Positions 9,991 through 24,081 of a stretch of 64,000 nt of DNA are shown in pieces. Location: positions 1 through 64,000 of the forward strand of contig JAPYMA010000888.1 in the NCBI GenBank assembly GCA_035041965.1, written 5' to 3'. Source of the DNA: Anisakis pegreffii. Its lineage: Eukaryota; Nematoda; Chromadorea; Rhabditida; Anisakidae. The notes under the pieces are model-generated. The model searched no databases, had not been told where the DNA came from, and saw only the letters and a list, made by a program, of their open reading frames with translations. Position numbers and translations under genes: made by a program. Numbering within the stretch: the stretch's first letter is position 1; each line of letters begins with the position of its first letter.

Positions 9991-12118
9991 AAATTCTCTC
10001 TTTGCACCTCCTCAAAACGACGACCTGCATATTACGCATATTCAAGTGCACTTTTTCCGTTGCACCTACTATTAGACAAGTGAAATTACATGTACCATGT
10101 AGAATTTCATATCAAGCCTAAGCCATGAACGAAACTTTTTCGTAATCCACCAAAATCGGACATTTCAGGATCACTTTCATTTTGAGATTATCAAAAACAG
10201 CTTCATGAGATCAGTTCCAGACATCAACTGATGGCAACGTAGCAAATATTGTTTAAGAAAGTGAATATGCTATAACATGACATCTCAAACGATAACTGCT
10301 CAAAACAGCAATAAATCATTCGTGGAAGATCGTTTTTCGAAAGCACAACATCGTTTTTCATTTTGAAACGACCACGCATAGCACATAAAATTCAAAGATT
10401 TTTTTAAGAACTCACTTCATCACTCAAAACCAAAACAGTCTAGTAGCAATGGCTCATTTGGATCAAAATATATGAGGATAATCAAATTTATCATCTACTG
10501 AGTTAGGTTAGATTTCCTCCGGCTTATTTGTTCTCTTCGTGGCACCCTTCTTGATTTTAGATTTTTTTGATGCTAATTGAAGATTTCACACCGGAGAAGA
10601 ATATTCTTACTGAGTTTTCGTTCCTAGTATCCCAGTTTCCGTTGTTTCCAAGCTCGTGGTTCGCACGAAACACAAGAAAGATATCTACAGCATCTACTAA
10701 AGGAGTGTCCCTTTGGTAAGCTTATGTGAACAACAGGCCATAGAAAAGAAATGCCTTAGAGACTGACTGGACTGAAAACATGAAAGTTTATCAGAGTACT
10801 CGCGAACAACAGACGGATGGATGCCTTGTCTGGTGTGGTTTCGAATGGAATCAAGCAAGGATAGCCGACAGACAACATGGGATACCGTCCAGTAATTCAT
10901 TTAAAATAATCAGAACTCATTCGATTATTGTATCACACATAAGTGACCACATTCCCTTTAACGAACCAAACTGAGACAATTGAATTAAAGTTATTGGAAA
11001 ATATTCATAATTTCTAGAGCAATCACGAAAACAATAGTATCGTTCTGATAGATGCAGCAATGAATATCTGGCTTTGTGGATACACATAAATAAATCCGCA
11101 TGTATATGTTAGATCGAACGTGGCTGTGTCGTTTTCTTCGTTCGAAAATTAAGTGTAGCTAAACAACAACCCATGGGAGCAATTATTCGTGTCTTTTCTG
11201 ATACTCACGTTATCGATGCTTCAATGCTACCAAATTTTTTATTTCATTTTCACATATGATCATAAATCAACAGAGTCCTGACGATTACAACAATCGTGCA
11301 TATGGTACATTTATAGTTGGGAATATTTTATACCACGGAATATCCTATGCTGTTTGAAATCTGCCACATATTCAGCCTGAAATCCACGTTGTCCTTATAA
11401 GCTTATGCGCCAGCAACTGGAAGTTTGTGGATCGCCAACAATCTAAGAAGCATTGCTGCACTGAATTTCAAGTTTTTCACGAATTTCAATATCTTTTCAA
11501 ATCATTTTTAAGCCGTAGAAATGATCTATCAAGCGATCACATCAAAAAGGCATTCATGCAATCAATAAGTAACTAATAAACCATCGTGAAGACACCTTAG
11601 CGGATTTCATTCGTTTCATTCGAGGAACTGATGAAGTTCAGAGAGTAACAAGGAGCGATTAGTGGATCGTAATCGTCCGTTGATTGGTGAAACAACCCAT
11701 GGGACCAATTATTTGTGTCAACAAGGTTATCTCGAAGAGCAATGATAAGGTAAATTATAAGCGGAATGAAAATGGAGCAAGCATCTGAACGGGTAATAGG
11801 AATGAAATGAATTTCATTTTAAAAAAACTTCGATTCGCGGAAAAGAGAAATGAAATTTATTTCGAAGTGATCTATTCCGTCATATCCTCTGGACATAAGC
11901 ACTTCGGCGTGCACTCGGATGAAACGAATAGGCTGGAATATGAAGCCAAATGGACAAATACTTAATATTTTAAAATATGTTCTGGAGGGCGTGCCATTCG
12001 GAACTGAGCTCTGTAATAATCGCAGTTCACTATAAATGTCGCCTGTTTAGGTTAGAACGAGGACATCCGAGACTCAGAGGCATCCGATCGCAGGGTTGAG
12101 GGCCACCTAACATTCACC
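9991..12118. other. intergenic, no gene recognised
   Basis: Short open frames only (the longest is about 67 codons), with no family signature, no phase-linked exons and no repeat structure obvious by eye. Confidence 0.5.
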
Positions 12119-12133
12119 AGGCCTTCGAGGCCT
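12119..12133. repeat. GC-rich hairpin AGGCC-TTCGA-GGCCT
   Basis: A perfect inverted repeat with a TTCGA centre sits in a locally GC-richer stretch (about 12040-12180) of otherwise AT-rich DNA. The stretch may be part of an unrecognised mobile element. No target duplication or terminal repeat was found. Confidence 0.35.
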
Positions 12134-12289
12134 AAGAACACGATTCCGTCCCGGTCCAATACTACCGTTCATATTCTCTTGTTCAATCGCTTCGTTCCAT
12201 AGGAGTTCAATAAAGAGCCCAATGTCACATTGATGTACCAAAGTAATAAAACAACGAGGATCGTCGTTCGAAATGCTCAATGAATAACT

Positions 12290-14965
12290 TCATCGATCGA
12301 ATTTTTCTGCTAATCGCGAAAAAAAACAACGAAGTCTCGAATTGGAATACTCAATTTCACGCTTTACTCCACTCTTGGACAGTAGTAAAACGTTCCCATG
12401 AGACACTGAAAATTGGATGGCATAGAAATTGCTGTCTCGGTTCAAGTCTGTTACTATCATATGATGAAAAATGAGAGAGACCATTGCATTACCTTGTCAA
12501 TATCAGCCGTAAAATTCATCCATAGTGCTGGAGCAGAAAATCCGTTCCCAGTGAATCAGATATGAAAAATCTAGTCTTGCTAACTGTTACGCTTTTTGGG
12601 TCCTGCTGAATTAATGCACCAGATGGTCAGTGACTGATTTGTGGGGGTGTTCAAAATGTTTTTATTAAGCGGTGTAAACTTTTCCATTCCCGTGTGGTTC
12701 TTGTTTGCTCGCATATGTCAATTCTTTATAGTTCATTCAATTAAGAGTTCTGCCGCTTGCGTCATTTGATTAAATCTGAATGCATCTTGCATATGCTCAA
12801 TTTTTGCTGTGCTTTCAAAATTTCGTATAGGCGAGAAGAAATCAAAGTTATACTGTGCAACGAGTGTGATTGCATTAGATGTTTTTTGCTGGATTGTTAA
12901 GATGAAGGAAATAGGATCTTTTAATGCAAGATTGAATTCATTTTTGATCATCATATATCATCACATCATGCATACACACATACACAACATGCAGTCATTC
13001 ATCAAACAATAGCCTAGAGCAATGAAATTTTTTCGATTTGGTCTTCTCGTTCTTTGGTTCGTTAGGAAAACATATTCAGTAAGCCTTGCTAATCGACAGC
13101 GAAGACTTTATCCAAATTAAGATTGCAATTTGCAAGACTCGCTGATGTCAGATTTGTTTTTTTGATGGTGCAAATTTTTTGGTCGCTTTTCTTTCGCAGA
13201 TGAAATTCCTCACACTTTGCACATGAAAGTGGTCATTGTGACGTATAATCCAAAACACTTTCGCTTTTTTCCGATTGTTTGGTTCGACTTCTCGAATGAC
13301 ATAACGGATTGAAGTAATTGTTGAAAGTTTGAGAAATGAAGCCATTCAATTGCTTGTTCAGTGGACATCCACCGCAATGGAGTTGTCATATTCGTAGGCA
13401 ACCGTATACTTTCACGAAACTGCTATCACGAATGGATGGAATTAGCTGGCCGTCGGCTGTAAATTGCGCGAATCAACTGAAGTGAAAACTTCATAAAAGC
13501 ACTACTGAAAGTGGCATAACTCAATTAAGTGACTAGTAATAGGTCACACTGCTTGCGCACAGCTTCACACTGAATTCAGAAATTTAATTCGAAGTCGTTT
13601 AAAATTCTTATAAAACTACCACATTGTCAACGACCAAGCGCTCGATGAATTTTAAGCGAAATTGCCTCATTATCGTTCAGTGTTCAAAAACCACAGTGTT
13701 TTTTTCGTCGGATATCGTTCAAATGAAATAAACCGTGAACCATAACAACTCCAGTAATGGTCGTTTCTGACAAATCAACACAACAATAATCACATTATGT
13801 GGAATTTCACCCGTCATAAGCTTGCCTCCAGTTTATTAAAAACCTTATTTGCATGGTGATAATAGTATTAACGATAGGAGAACGAAGACTGAAAATCTGA
13901 ATCGCTAATGAAATTCTGAATAGTGACTCAAATGGTGGTAATTGGGCTCGAAGTCTGTTTCCATGCACTGTGAATGTTACTCGATGAAAATATCGCGAAG
14001 ATGATAATCAAATTAACCGATTCACATTTATGTGCATGATAAAATAATTATTGTTGAAGGACAACGCGCAGAGTCCAAATGGCATTCAGACATTATTCAG
14101 GCGGTTTCAGTCACAAATTGAAAGTCGGTTAGATAGAGCCAGGCAAATCTTTTCGTGCACAAATTTCTGCACGTTCAAATTGTTCGGCAAGGAAATCTTG
14201 ACATGATGGAATTAGCAACATGACGCTTTCATCTTCATATATTTTAGATGAACGAGCTGTAATCGTAATGTTAATACGATGAGTGCTGATGATTAGTTCG
14301 GTTTCCACAGTTTGCAGATCTCTTAAGTTGACGGTGAAGGCAGGAGACATTCTCACAATCAAAATTCCGTATTAAACGACTTAACTGATCGTTCGGTTAT
14401 GATCAGTCGATCAAAATGCAACAGTTCAACTTCACGTTGGCCAGTCTATTCATCTTGAGTGAGCAAGTAAATGTTATATAATATAACGGATGAATGAATT
14501 CAGTCAACTGAATTCGCATCATCTCGCCTGATTAAGTTGAAATATCTTGTGCTGAGGATTTTTGAATGACTATACGGAAATTTCAGTGTAACTGCATGTC
14601 TTAAGCGAGCATTGCTGCAATGAAGTCATGCTTTTTCAAGCAGAATTAAGATAAATAATAAATTCATTAATGGATAAATTTATTAATGGAATTCAATGTG
14701 CGCCGATTGTGACAAATGAATAAAACACGCCAAACGAATCTGGTCCAAAGCAACGAAGTGATAAATTCATTTCATTTCCCCGTATATCCACAATGAGCAG
14801 CAACAAATCGCAATCAGCTACGAACTTCTTGTCGATTAATACTAATCGAAATAGACCACTGCTGATTTTATCGCCTTTATAAATCCTCAAAAGCTCATTT
14901 CTTTCGATGCATTTTGATGATGCAAACGAAGATGAAAAACTTCCACTTGAATTACTCTCATCCAA
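12290..14965 (-). pseudogene. scattered coding-like fragments on the minus strand
   Basis: A series of minus-strand open frames has protein-like composition: 14965-14693 (acidic and serine-rich start, then a Leu/Ile-rich core), 14362-14129 (TVNLRDLQTVETELIISTHR), 13345-13148 (FLKLSTITSIRYVIREVEPN and a basic tail), 12954-12733 and 12484-12290. They lie in order over 2.7 kb with no stops inside each piece, as expected for exons or a decaying gene, but I could not join them by phase-matched splice sites and recognise no domain. They may equally be chance open frames in low-GC DNA. Confidence 0.2.
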
Positions 14966-17900
14966 AACTCATAGATTCGTATGGGTTCGATTGTTAAATC
15001 CGAAGTAAACAAACGACAGATAAGTCAGATGAGTCACGAAATGAAATACGAACAGAAATGAGATCATTTAGAAAATGGCCTTTCATAAAATTTCATAAAG
15101 TCAATCGGACTTCCTATCGGATTTTCATAAAGTTAACAACTCTACCCATATGCTGTCCAAGCAATCAAAGATATACGATCGAGTGAAGTGGACTCGAAAG
15201 CATGCTAACGAAATAGAAATCAAATTTTCGCTCAACTGGTGCTTACGACCGCGAACAGCAATTGAGTAGGCCAAATATCGGTGATCATAACAAGAACCTA
15301 ATAAAATTATGGTCTAACAAGCAGATATATCGCCAATATTCTTGAAGTTTATTGTTATTACTAAGTCAGTTATTATCTTTAGTAAAGACATTATTACAGT
15401 TTAAAATAAGCGGTGATATTTTCTCAGAAACCAATGAGGTGCTCACTGGTATTGGGATGTGATTGATGGGATTTATTATTTTATTGGTATGCGTAAATCT
15501 GTCATATGAATGGGAACGTACACATTGCTTGCCAACGTTTGCAAACACACAAAAAAACGAAATGAACTAATTTTAGTGTATCGCAAGCTATCTTAGAATA
15601 AGAATATAAATGTTCTAATGGACGAATAAATTCAACAATTCACGTTGATGCCATATGAACAGCGACCGACGAGTGCGGCGGGCTCAGCTGTCTAGCAATG
15701 TGGAAATTTGAGGCAATGTTTTTCTGCAACTGAAGTGCTAGTTGTTTTTTGTTGCTTGTGCACTTTATATGCTTTAATCAGCAGAACTTGATTCCGTTTG
15801 TGCTTGTTGGTCGTAGTGAAGAGTGATACATTGCCTGTCAGATGGAATTTGATGATGAAGCACTCTCAATCAATGCATGCGATTTGGTAAACGATCAAAT
15901 TGCGAAAATGTTTAGATTCGCGATAGTATACGAAATTGATATGGATTACAGAAATTTTCACACTTTTCGCAACTATAACTTGAAGTTAATTTAGTTCTCA
16001 TCAGCAATTCCCCATGATGTGATCACTCTCTGCTATCAACAAGCTTTAGCAACCGAATTATTCAATAACACGAGTTGCACATCGGCGTCGAACAAACCAC
16101 TTATCATCCGAAGTCTTGAAGATGAGTGCTTGACGAAGATGTCATCCAGTCAACTTTTCTCATATCTTCAGATCCTAACATAATTTTTTATGCTCTTCAG
16201 TCAGTGACCGATGCAATCAAACAAAACTACAACGTTTCACATCATGCCGTGTAAGACCAGACACAGAGAATAAATTCTCTTATAAATGACATGAAATGAA
16301 ACGTCATAATGATTCCCATTCGGATTATGTTTCAAACTTGTTCAGAGATTGCGCGTATCTATCCTAATCCGGCTTGGACTATAAGTGCAAATCATTTAGA
16401 AATGTTAGCGCATCATGCACCATTACTATCAACACGTGTAAGGCATACTTTAAAGAAAAAATGATGAAGACTGATCATAGTTAACAAGTAATATATGCGA
16501 TAAGACAATTAATAAAATCGCGAAACAGCAATGTAGCAATGTGAGGATTAACAAACCTGATGAGATAACAACCGTATGTGTTGTGCTTTTTGTGTATTGA
16601 CCAGCAGGATCATTGAGAGAGGATTACGAAGTCGCAATATTAATAGAATAATAAAGATTCATCGTTAGCATCTTTCGATGGGCAATGTTGTTCACTGCTT
16701 ATAATCACTCACGCATTTGTTCGATTATTCATTCATTCATTTGTTTGAGCTGAAATAACATCCATTCATGCCAGATCACATTCGAATACGAGTAACGGCG
16801 ATTGAATGAACACTCGATCGCAACTCTCATCTTTTCGTTGTTTCTGCAATTGCACCATTGTATTTGAGTAGTTTTGTCACGTTATTGACAGCTTTCAGAA
16901 ATATACTTTAAAGCGCGATTGACTGATGTTGTGAGGCGGTGATGACGAATGCTTGAGGATTTCCGAGAAATTCGTAGCTCTCGTAAACGATCCACCTACA
17001 GATCAAAGGATCACGAGATTACGAGTCATTGAGTGTGGATCTATCACAGATTTGTTGACATGCCTTCTCTAAGAATCTTAGCTTTGATAAGCATTTGATG
17101 GGACTCTTTGGCGGTGTTATATCCGTTGCTAATTAGCAATCTTATGATAAGACATCCTTCACTAACATTCTTCACACTTCTTCAAAACATTCTCGAGAAG
17201 ATGAATGAAATCAGATAATAAAAATTCGGCTTTCCGCTATTTTGATCATCGGAATGGAGTTAAATGCCTTGAAAACTGATCCGTTTAGCCATTCTTTGAT
17301 TGAAAACCACTGAAAACTTGCTTCCCTGGACGTCTATGGCCAAAATCGAGTATTCTTAGTTAATGCTTCTGCAATCAAAAAATCAAAGAAAAGAAGTTAG
17401 ATAAAGCATGAAATTTATACGGCTTCTTCATCTTACGCTTCAGCATCTAGCACTGAACGACTAACGAATGAATTTGAATGAATAGAGACCATTCAACCGT
17501 CCGAATATTGAACGCAAAGATGTTAGTAGTGACCAGGCAGTCGTCAACACCATCGCCTTAGAACGAACACAATATGAAGCAAGCAAAATCGATGAGATTC
17601 ATTCGCTTTTTCTGGCCGTCTCAGCAAACGATAATCTGACGTTATTATCCTCTTATAATCCACGACAACCCAACAAGCAAATTCATATCCCTTTAATTCA
17701 TTCATACATAAAGAACCCATCTACTTATACTCAAATGAACGCATTTCAATCAGCATTACGCATATTGCTTACTCAGTTCATCCGTCGTTCGCCAACCTAC
17801 CATTTCATATTAAGCCATCAACTTTTCCTGTTATTTTAGCTGCCGATCACTATTGCCTTATAGACGCCGAAAAAAAGTTAACTCTTCGACGAACTCGATA

Positions 17901-20900
17901 ATGTACTTGAGAAATGATTTCTGATAGCTTTCATGAGATCCAATTCATTTTTGAAGAGAAAAATTACAATTGGATTCACCACTTAAAAATGGATGTAGTC
18001 CATTGAATTCATTGAAACCTCTGCGTGCTGTTTGGAACTGAATTCGTCAGCGTTCTTGAAAGATTCATTTTCTCTCAGCTGAAATAATACCTTTCGAATA
18101 GTCTGACATCATCTTATGACACATCGGGTAAATTTCAGAGATTAGTAGTGACATATCATTAGATTGATTTAGAAACGTGCACAACTGAGCAAAACAAACG
18201 CTCATCGTGATATTCAATGTAGTTTGTGCTGAATACACGTCATACGAAACGTGCTTAATGCCTTAATCCGGCTGCTTGATCCCCAAACAACATCCGAATA
18301 ACACGAAAAAGTACAAGTCTTATGGAAATCGCTAGAAATGAACTGCAGTTCACTGGTTCCTTCTCACTGCCGTTGCCACAGTTCAGTATGAGCAGACGCT
18401 CTTTTCGTGGCAAACTCATCAATACCGGATACATTTCTCACCGTATATTGAAGAAAGTTTGACGTTCAAGTATCCGTAAAAAATGAATGACATTCATCTC
18501 AATGAGGATCCACACAGCTGCATTATGGCTATATCGTTAGTTGAGATCCGATCCGGACGCTTCAGAGCCTTTGATAAATTTGTCGATTTTAAAACGAGAA
18601 ACAATCATTCATTTTTGCGAAATAAGTAAGTGGCAGCGTATTCACTCAAGCTTTCTATCGTTTATCTATCGAATTGATCAGCATTCCACATGATTTGATT
18701 CGAAGTTCCATGAAATCGTAACAGTAAAACCTTTGAACCAATAGATAAACCATTGAACGCCGAGAATTTCAGGGTTGACTGCAGCATTCGCGCATACTGA
18801 TCACTGACTCTTTAAAACGCTCAAAACTCATGAATCGACAAAAACATCACTTGGAATGATGGTCAACATCAAGAGCAACCCAATCTAGTGTTAACCAATC
18901 CTAGATAGGCTTAGTAATATAGTATCAGTGATGCTAGAATGCTGCTAAGTGAAAGCAATAGCCCAATATTACCCTCAGGACTGAGGATGACTTAAAGTGG
19001 GTCGGTCGTATAAAGATGACGAAAGTTACCACAACTGTCAGAATGGGATCAACAATGAACGCAGAGCCTTATTTGTGACATTTTCAATCATCTGTAAGTT
19101 TGCGAAAGAGATAAAGTTAACGATGCGGAACGCGATTGCAGCCAACGAATATGAAATGGCTGGCTAATAGCTGCTTTTCATAATGGCTAAAGAATAAATT
19201 AAATTTGAGCCTAAGTCTAAATTATTGTTGTTATCAGCGTGTACACACACACACACACAACAATTTTGCAGTTAGCCATTATATTCAACAAATTCAATTA
19301 TCCATTATAACGTACAATCTATCGCCATTTAACGAACGAATCGCTTATATGCATATCTATTCATGTCGTGTACTTAGCGTTCACAAGCTTCATCGATGCC
19401 ACAACAGATATCTATTCAATGAGATATGAGCATTTTTTGAAATCGTATGCGGATTTCAAACATCCTGCGTTAGATATGTACGGGTGCATACTTATAGGAG
19501 ATTATTTTGCTCATGATCTGCTGAATGGTCAATTTGAATCTCTCGTTCTGTACTGCTGCTAGCTAGTGTGAGATTGCAGGAGCGGCGGCTTCAGCGCCTC
19601 GAAATTCTATCCACTGTGAAGCTCCTCACGAGAAATCAGTGAAACGTGATATTGAATAATCCAGCTAACCAGCAAAAGTTCTTTGCGCGAATAACGGTGT
19701 CAGTGGGGAATTTTTAAGGCAGTAAATTCGACGAGACAAATTCAGTGGTAGATAAAAGCAATTAAAAATTGTAGCCTTACATGGGTGTTGTGTTGATAGA
19801 GCTTGAACGCTGTTACTTCAGCATTTATATCCTCTTCAACTTATAGCATTCATAGCAATTATATCATTTATATCGTTCGCTTTTGCTCCTCATTCGTATG
19901 GTTTCAACAAAAATGTTGAACAGATGAATGATCCCATGGGAAAGAAACGTTTATGAATCGCTATGAGCAATTTTTCTAACATATTTTCCCCAATCGCCAG
20001 CATCTACTTTTCTGAATAGGTCGAAATGTCTCTTAAAATTTCTACATTTTTAAATTATACCCTAAAAACAAGTGTTTTCGTGAAGTATTTCAAGCTTCGC
20101 CAAGAAACGTGATGTTCAAGTTACTCTACTGTTGACGAAAACGCTGTAGCACTGATCATATAAAAGTTACTATAGGTGATTTTGAGTGAATTCAAAGCAT
20201 TCATTAATTGTTCTACTTCTGGTGCAATTGACTTACTCATTACGAATGGAAGTAATGAACGCAGACCGTTAAACAAGGAGACTCGTCTAAACATTTTTCG
20301 TGTGTAATCACCAGTTTTGCATATGCGAGAATACCAGCTGATAAGCATACTAAATGGACATCTGTCTGAAGTGATAAACTAATATGATAAATATGATATT
20401 TATGATAAACTAATAGTAATCAACACAAAATCAAATCGAATCATAACATAATCGTTCAGTTCGTTAGATTTAATAAGTTTGCCTTGCCTAACAAAATAAA
20501 AATGCTTGGAAAGTTAACTTGATGGATGAGGAATGGAAATTTTCGTAAGCAAAAAAAGGGCAATAAACATGCGTGCTTGAAAGGCTTAAAAGCGGACGAT
20601 TAACCACGAAAACAATCGTTTTGCATTGAGGCGTTTTTGAAATCTAATGAAAAACAACAAAAAGAATTGTTTACGCGAGAAATCATCACGAAATGTATGG
20701 AAGTGGTTTCAATTTCTGCACAGCATCACTAACTTTAGTTCACTTCCACTTTCCATTCATGTTTTATCAATTCTTATATTTCTTATACTTTCAGCTTTTC
20801 GTTTGAGATGTATGCCCCCCATTTTTCTACGAAATCTTCACGTCAACTTGCTTCTCATCAATTCACTGAAAATTTCTGAACGCAATTTTGAATTATAAAT

Positions 20901-21034
20901 GAAATAAGCGTTCGTTAGACTGAAAATTAGTTTCTGCAATTGAAAAAAATATCCATGAAAAGGAGACACAACCTAGAAGTGGTTTTTTTTCACTAAAAAT
21001 ATTTTGCTCATTTCATAATTGCGGTTGATTTTAG
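14966..21034. other. 6-kb gene-poor stretch
   Basis: No exon with both splice-site support and protein-like composition was found. Most open frames are under 75 codons. One minus-strand frame (20348-20121) reads plausibly, with LFNGLRSLLPFVMSKSIAPE, but has no linked exons. A short (CA)n run lies at about 19246-19260. Confidence 0.5.
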
Positions 21035-21279
21035 CAAGTTTTGTGTTGCAGCGAGCAAATCAACTTTTGAAGTCGGTGCAACAACAACCAAAAAAGGACT
21101 ACCGTCTCAAAAGGGCATCATACTTCGAGAATAATCCGTTATGCATGTACCTATCGTTCGCAATCAATCATCTCAATTCGACTACGTATTCTACTTTCGA
21201 TGCTGAACAAATTCGATGTTTACAGTTGACATTCAATCTGGGAGGATTGTTCGTAGATCCTCAAAAGCAAAGTGCTTGA
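21035..21279 (+). CDS. terminal exon of an unknown gene
   Basis: After a pyrimidine-rich acceptor (TTGATTTTAG ending at 21034, or TTGTGTTGCAG ending at 21051) there is an uninterrupted frame to TGA at 21279. It encodes about 76-81 residues: a basic, Gln-rich start (VQQQPKKDYRLKRASYFE) and then a more hydrophobic segment with two Cys and an N-glycosylation site. Composition and the acceptor support a real 3' exon. No upstream exon on the plus strand could be linked and the family is not recognised. Confidence 0.35.
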
Positions 21280-21647
21280 ATCAGTTTAATCTGTCATTTT
21301 CAATGGCATCATTTTTCAAGAAGCACAATCACACATAATCCATACCATAAACGAAAGTGCTCAGCAATAATGTTCACTAGAATTCCCTCGACATCAATCA
21401 TCCTTTTCTTCAGCAGAAGTCAACTTCTATGCTCTTCGAGATTATCAAAAGGGGTGATTTATTCTGCACAATCACTGCTCGGCACTGACACTGCATATAA
21501 TGAATAGTCGGTTCCAATGAAGCTTTCTGATTCGCTGAATTACAGTTGCACGGTTATTGGAAATCCCTACCAATAAACCTTGCGGAAACCATCTCAAAGC
21601 GATCTGAACAAAAAAGTGCCAGCGAACAAACAGTTATCAATTCCATC

Positions 21648-21655
21648 AACTATTC
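21648..21655. repeat. left 8-bp target-site duplication (AACTATTC) of the hAT-type element
   Basis: Identical to 22447-22454 on the other side of the element. An intact duplication suggests a recent insertion or one with unmutated flanks. Confidence 0.85.
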
Positions 21656-22446
21656 CAGTGGTTCTCATACGGGGTGAAATTACCCATTTTGGGTAATTTG
21701 TAGGTGTCAATGGATAATAGAGAGGGTCGGAAAATTAGTATTTCTTGCAGTTGCTATGTTATGACAGAACGCCATTGTAATGGTGTTTTTCAAGTCGGAT
21801 ATGTAATTGCGGTTAGTTGACGGCAACATTCTTCATTCTCCTGAGTATCATTAGCTCGTACAGGCCTAACAGGGTTTTCAATCGCTTTTACAGGGTTTTC
21901 ATTCTTTTCCGAGCGGTTACAATCGCTCTCATAGCTTTTATCATCGAAAGTGTTCTCATCTGCAAATTTCTCATTCATTTCATTCAACAATTAAAGTCGA
22001 ATTCTCATTCTATCAAATACACTCTTTTATTGATTGCTTGACTGTCGAACGTCGCTCAGCAATCATATTTGATTGCTGTATGGTTGATTTCGGCTGTCAA
22101 CACTCGTCAACGTATCCAGTAAACAGTATATGCTACAGAATGAGAAATTGATTCTAACTGTGAAGTGAAATGAGACGAATGTAAATGAGAAGAACTCATC
22201 AAGAGAACGGTATTCACATGTAATAGCTATGAGAGTGAACAGAACACGTCTGAAAAGAATGAGAATCCATTTAAATCAGTTTGAAGTGAGCGTGTCATAG
22301 ACAATAGCTTTTCATGCATTTCCGTTGCTTCCGTTTGTTCCTGACGAGAACTACAAAAATCTTGTATATAGGGGAGGGGGGGTGGTAACGGCGGCCTGCC
22401 AGATTATCAAAAGGGGTACTGGAGCACTCGAACGTGAGAATCACTG
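21656..22446. mobile_element. non-autonomous hAT-type DNA transposon (791 bp)
   Basis: The left end reads CAGTGGTTCTCATACGGGG. The right end, reverse-complemented, reads CAGTGATTCTCACGTTCG. The terminal inverted repeat matches at 12 of the first 13 bases, in the CAGxG-TTCTCA style of hAT elements. It is flanked by a perfect 8-bp direct repeat, AACTATTC, at 21648-21655 and 22447-22454, the target-site length of hAT transposases. The interior holds no transposase frame, so movement would need a transposase from elsewhere. Inside are a short duplicated ACAGGGTTTTCA motif (about 21868-21901) and a G-rich stretch (about 22370-22425). Confidence 0.85.
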
Positions 22447-22454
22447 AACTATTC
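22447..22454. repeat. right 8-bp target-site duplication (AACTATTC) of the hAT-type element
   Basis: Exact copy of 21648-21655, directly abutting the right terminal inverted repeat. Confidence 0.85.
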
Positions 22455-24081
22455 GCTAACATCTCATAAAATGTGCTCCAAAATTTTACAGACGTACTCC
22501 CAACAATACGCTGCAAATACTGAACGAAAATTTTAATGTGAAAAATAAAAATTCGTTTTAGAGGGCATTCCTTCATTTATTGGTTCACATTATTCGTTTT
22601 TCGGATAATGATGGACACGATTAATTGGACCCATTTCTGCACGATTTTCAGCACATTTTACGAATTCATTGCTGCAGTTTATCCGCTTGAATTCGTCTAT
22701 TCACTGTTTATCCTTCAAATTTTTGCATCTTCATTGGTTCTCTTTTATTTTAGATCCATTTATCTATTTTGCCGATCTCTCGAATAATATCCGCAATAAC
22801 CATGAAAAATCTCGTGCTTGCAACAACATTAATGTTGCGCACGAATGAAGTGCACTACAATTATTCATTATTAATGTTAGTATTTGAGCAGTTTTAGCTT
22901 CACAAAGACGTTTATCAGCACGCACAAATCCAACAACAACAATGCTTTTAACACCACAAATAACATTTCCATCTTGAATGCTCTTTTGTCTACGAAAAAT
23001 TGATTTCCTCGAGTCGACAAACAATTTTTTGCACAATCAAACTTCCTGCGAAAATCCATTCAGTCATTACTAACACTCAAAAATGGGAGAATGATTAGCT
23101 GCTCAACGAACTTCCAACCAAATATTCTTCGACTACACCTATAAGTCTGAATAAAACCTTCGGAAGCGATTAATTTGCCTTGCAAATGTATTCACCAATC
23201 CATTGATTTGAACTTCACCTCAAAGAAAATGCACTCAGAACGAATGCAGAATGACAGAGAAATTGTCCTCAAAAACAATTTTGATTTCACCTATTGTCGA
23301 GAATCTCTTATCGAATCTGCTGAAAAGTTCTTATCGAATCATTGTCACGTCATCTGACATTCAGCTTGCTTTCATAATTTTCAAGCTCATTGAACAAAAC
23401 CTTGTATTCACAATCAACGAAATTTTGCGATAATTTCGAAGAACTTTCAAGTATTCTCAAGTTTTAATAAATCTGAGAACGCTTAGGCTTATCTTAAACG
23501 AATAACCATCTAATCATGAAGATATATGCGATATACATCGACTAAATGTAGCAATACTAAGAGATCATGACCTTGTCCTAATGGCCTGAAGCGTGATGAT
23601 GCCCTGAACATGAATGTGAAGATGCCCTGAAGAACAAGTGTTTATCTTCGATGATCAATTGGTGATCAATATCAGATCGATAAATGGCGCTGAGGTTAAA
23701 ATTAATAATCGCAAACAATTTAGGCAGATACTTCATCAGAGTCCCCCATGGAAAATCAAACTTTTGCATCAGCAAACCAAACGAACGTATTTTTTGCGAT
23801 ATGCAAGTAGTGATTAATGCTAGTGACACTGATAAGTTTGCGTTCGCCGATATAACCATGGCATCAAAGTCAACGAAGTCTCTCCAAAACTCTCTGAATC
23901 CTAATTAAGTTATCAAAATATCAGTTCAATACAAGTCAGCATGCGAAGCAATCGAGGATATTATGATGTACACAAATGAGCTTTATTACTATTATGCACT
24001 GATTAACTGATCAGTTATTGTACGTCTTTTTTTACAATAAAATGAACAAACCATCTGACAACATTCCAACAAGATTAATTA
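22455..24081. other. intergenic, no gene recognised
   Basis: This lies downstream of the glucuronosyltransferase stop codon (that gene runs on the minus strand). Open frames are short and mutually overlapping, with no phase-linked exons. Part of it is likely the 3' untranslated region of the glucuronosyltransferase gene; I could not place a polyadenylation site. Confidence 0.4.

Noticed and set aside
12959..12990. CA-rich CATACACACATACACAACATG as a microsatellite
   Set aside because: Too short and interrupted to call.
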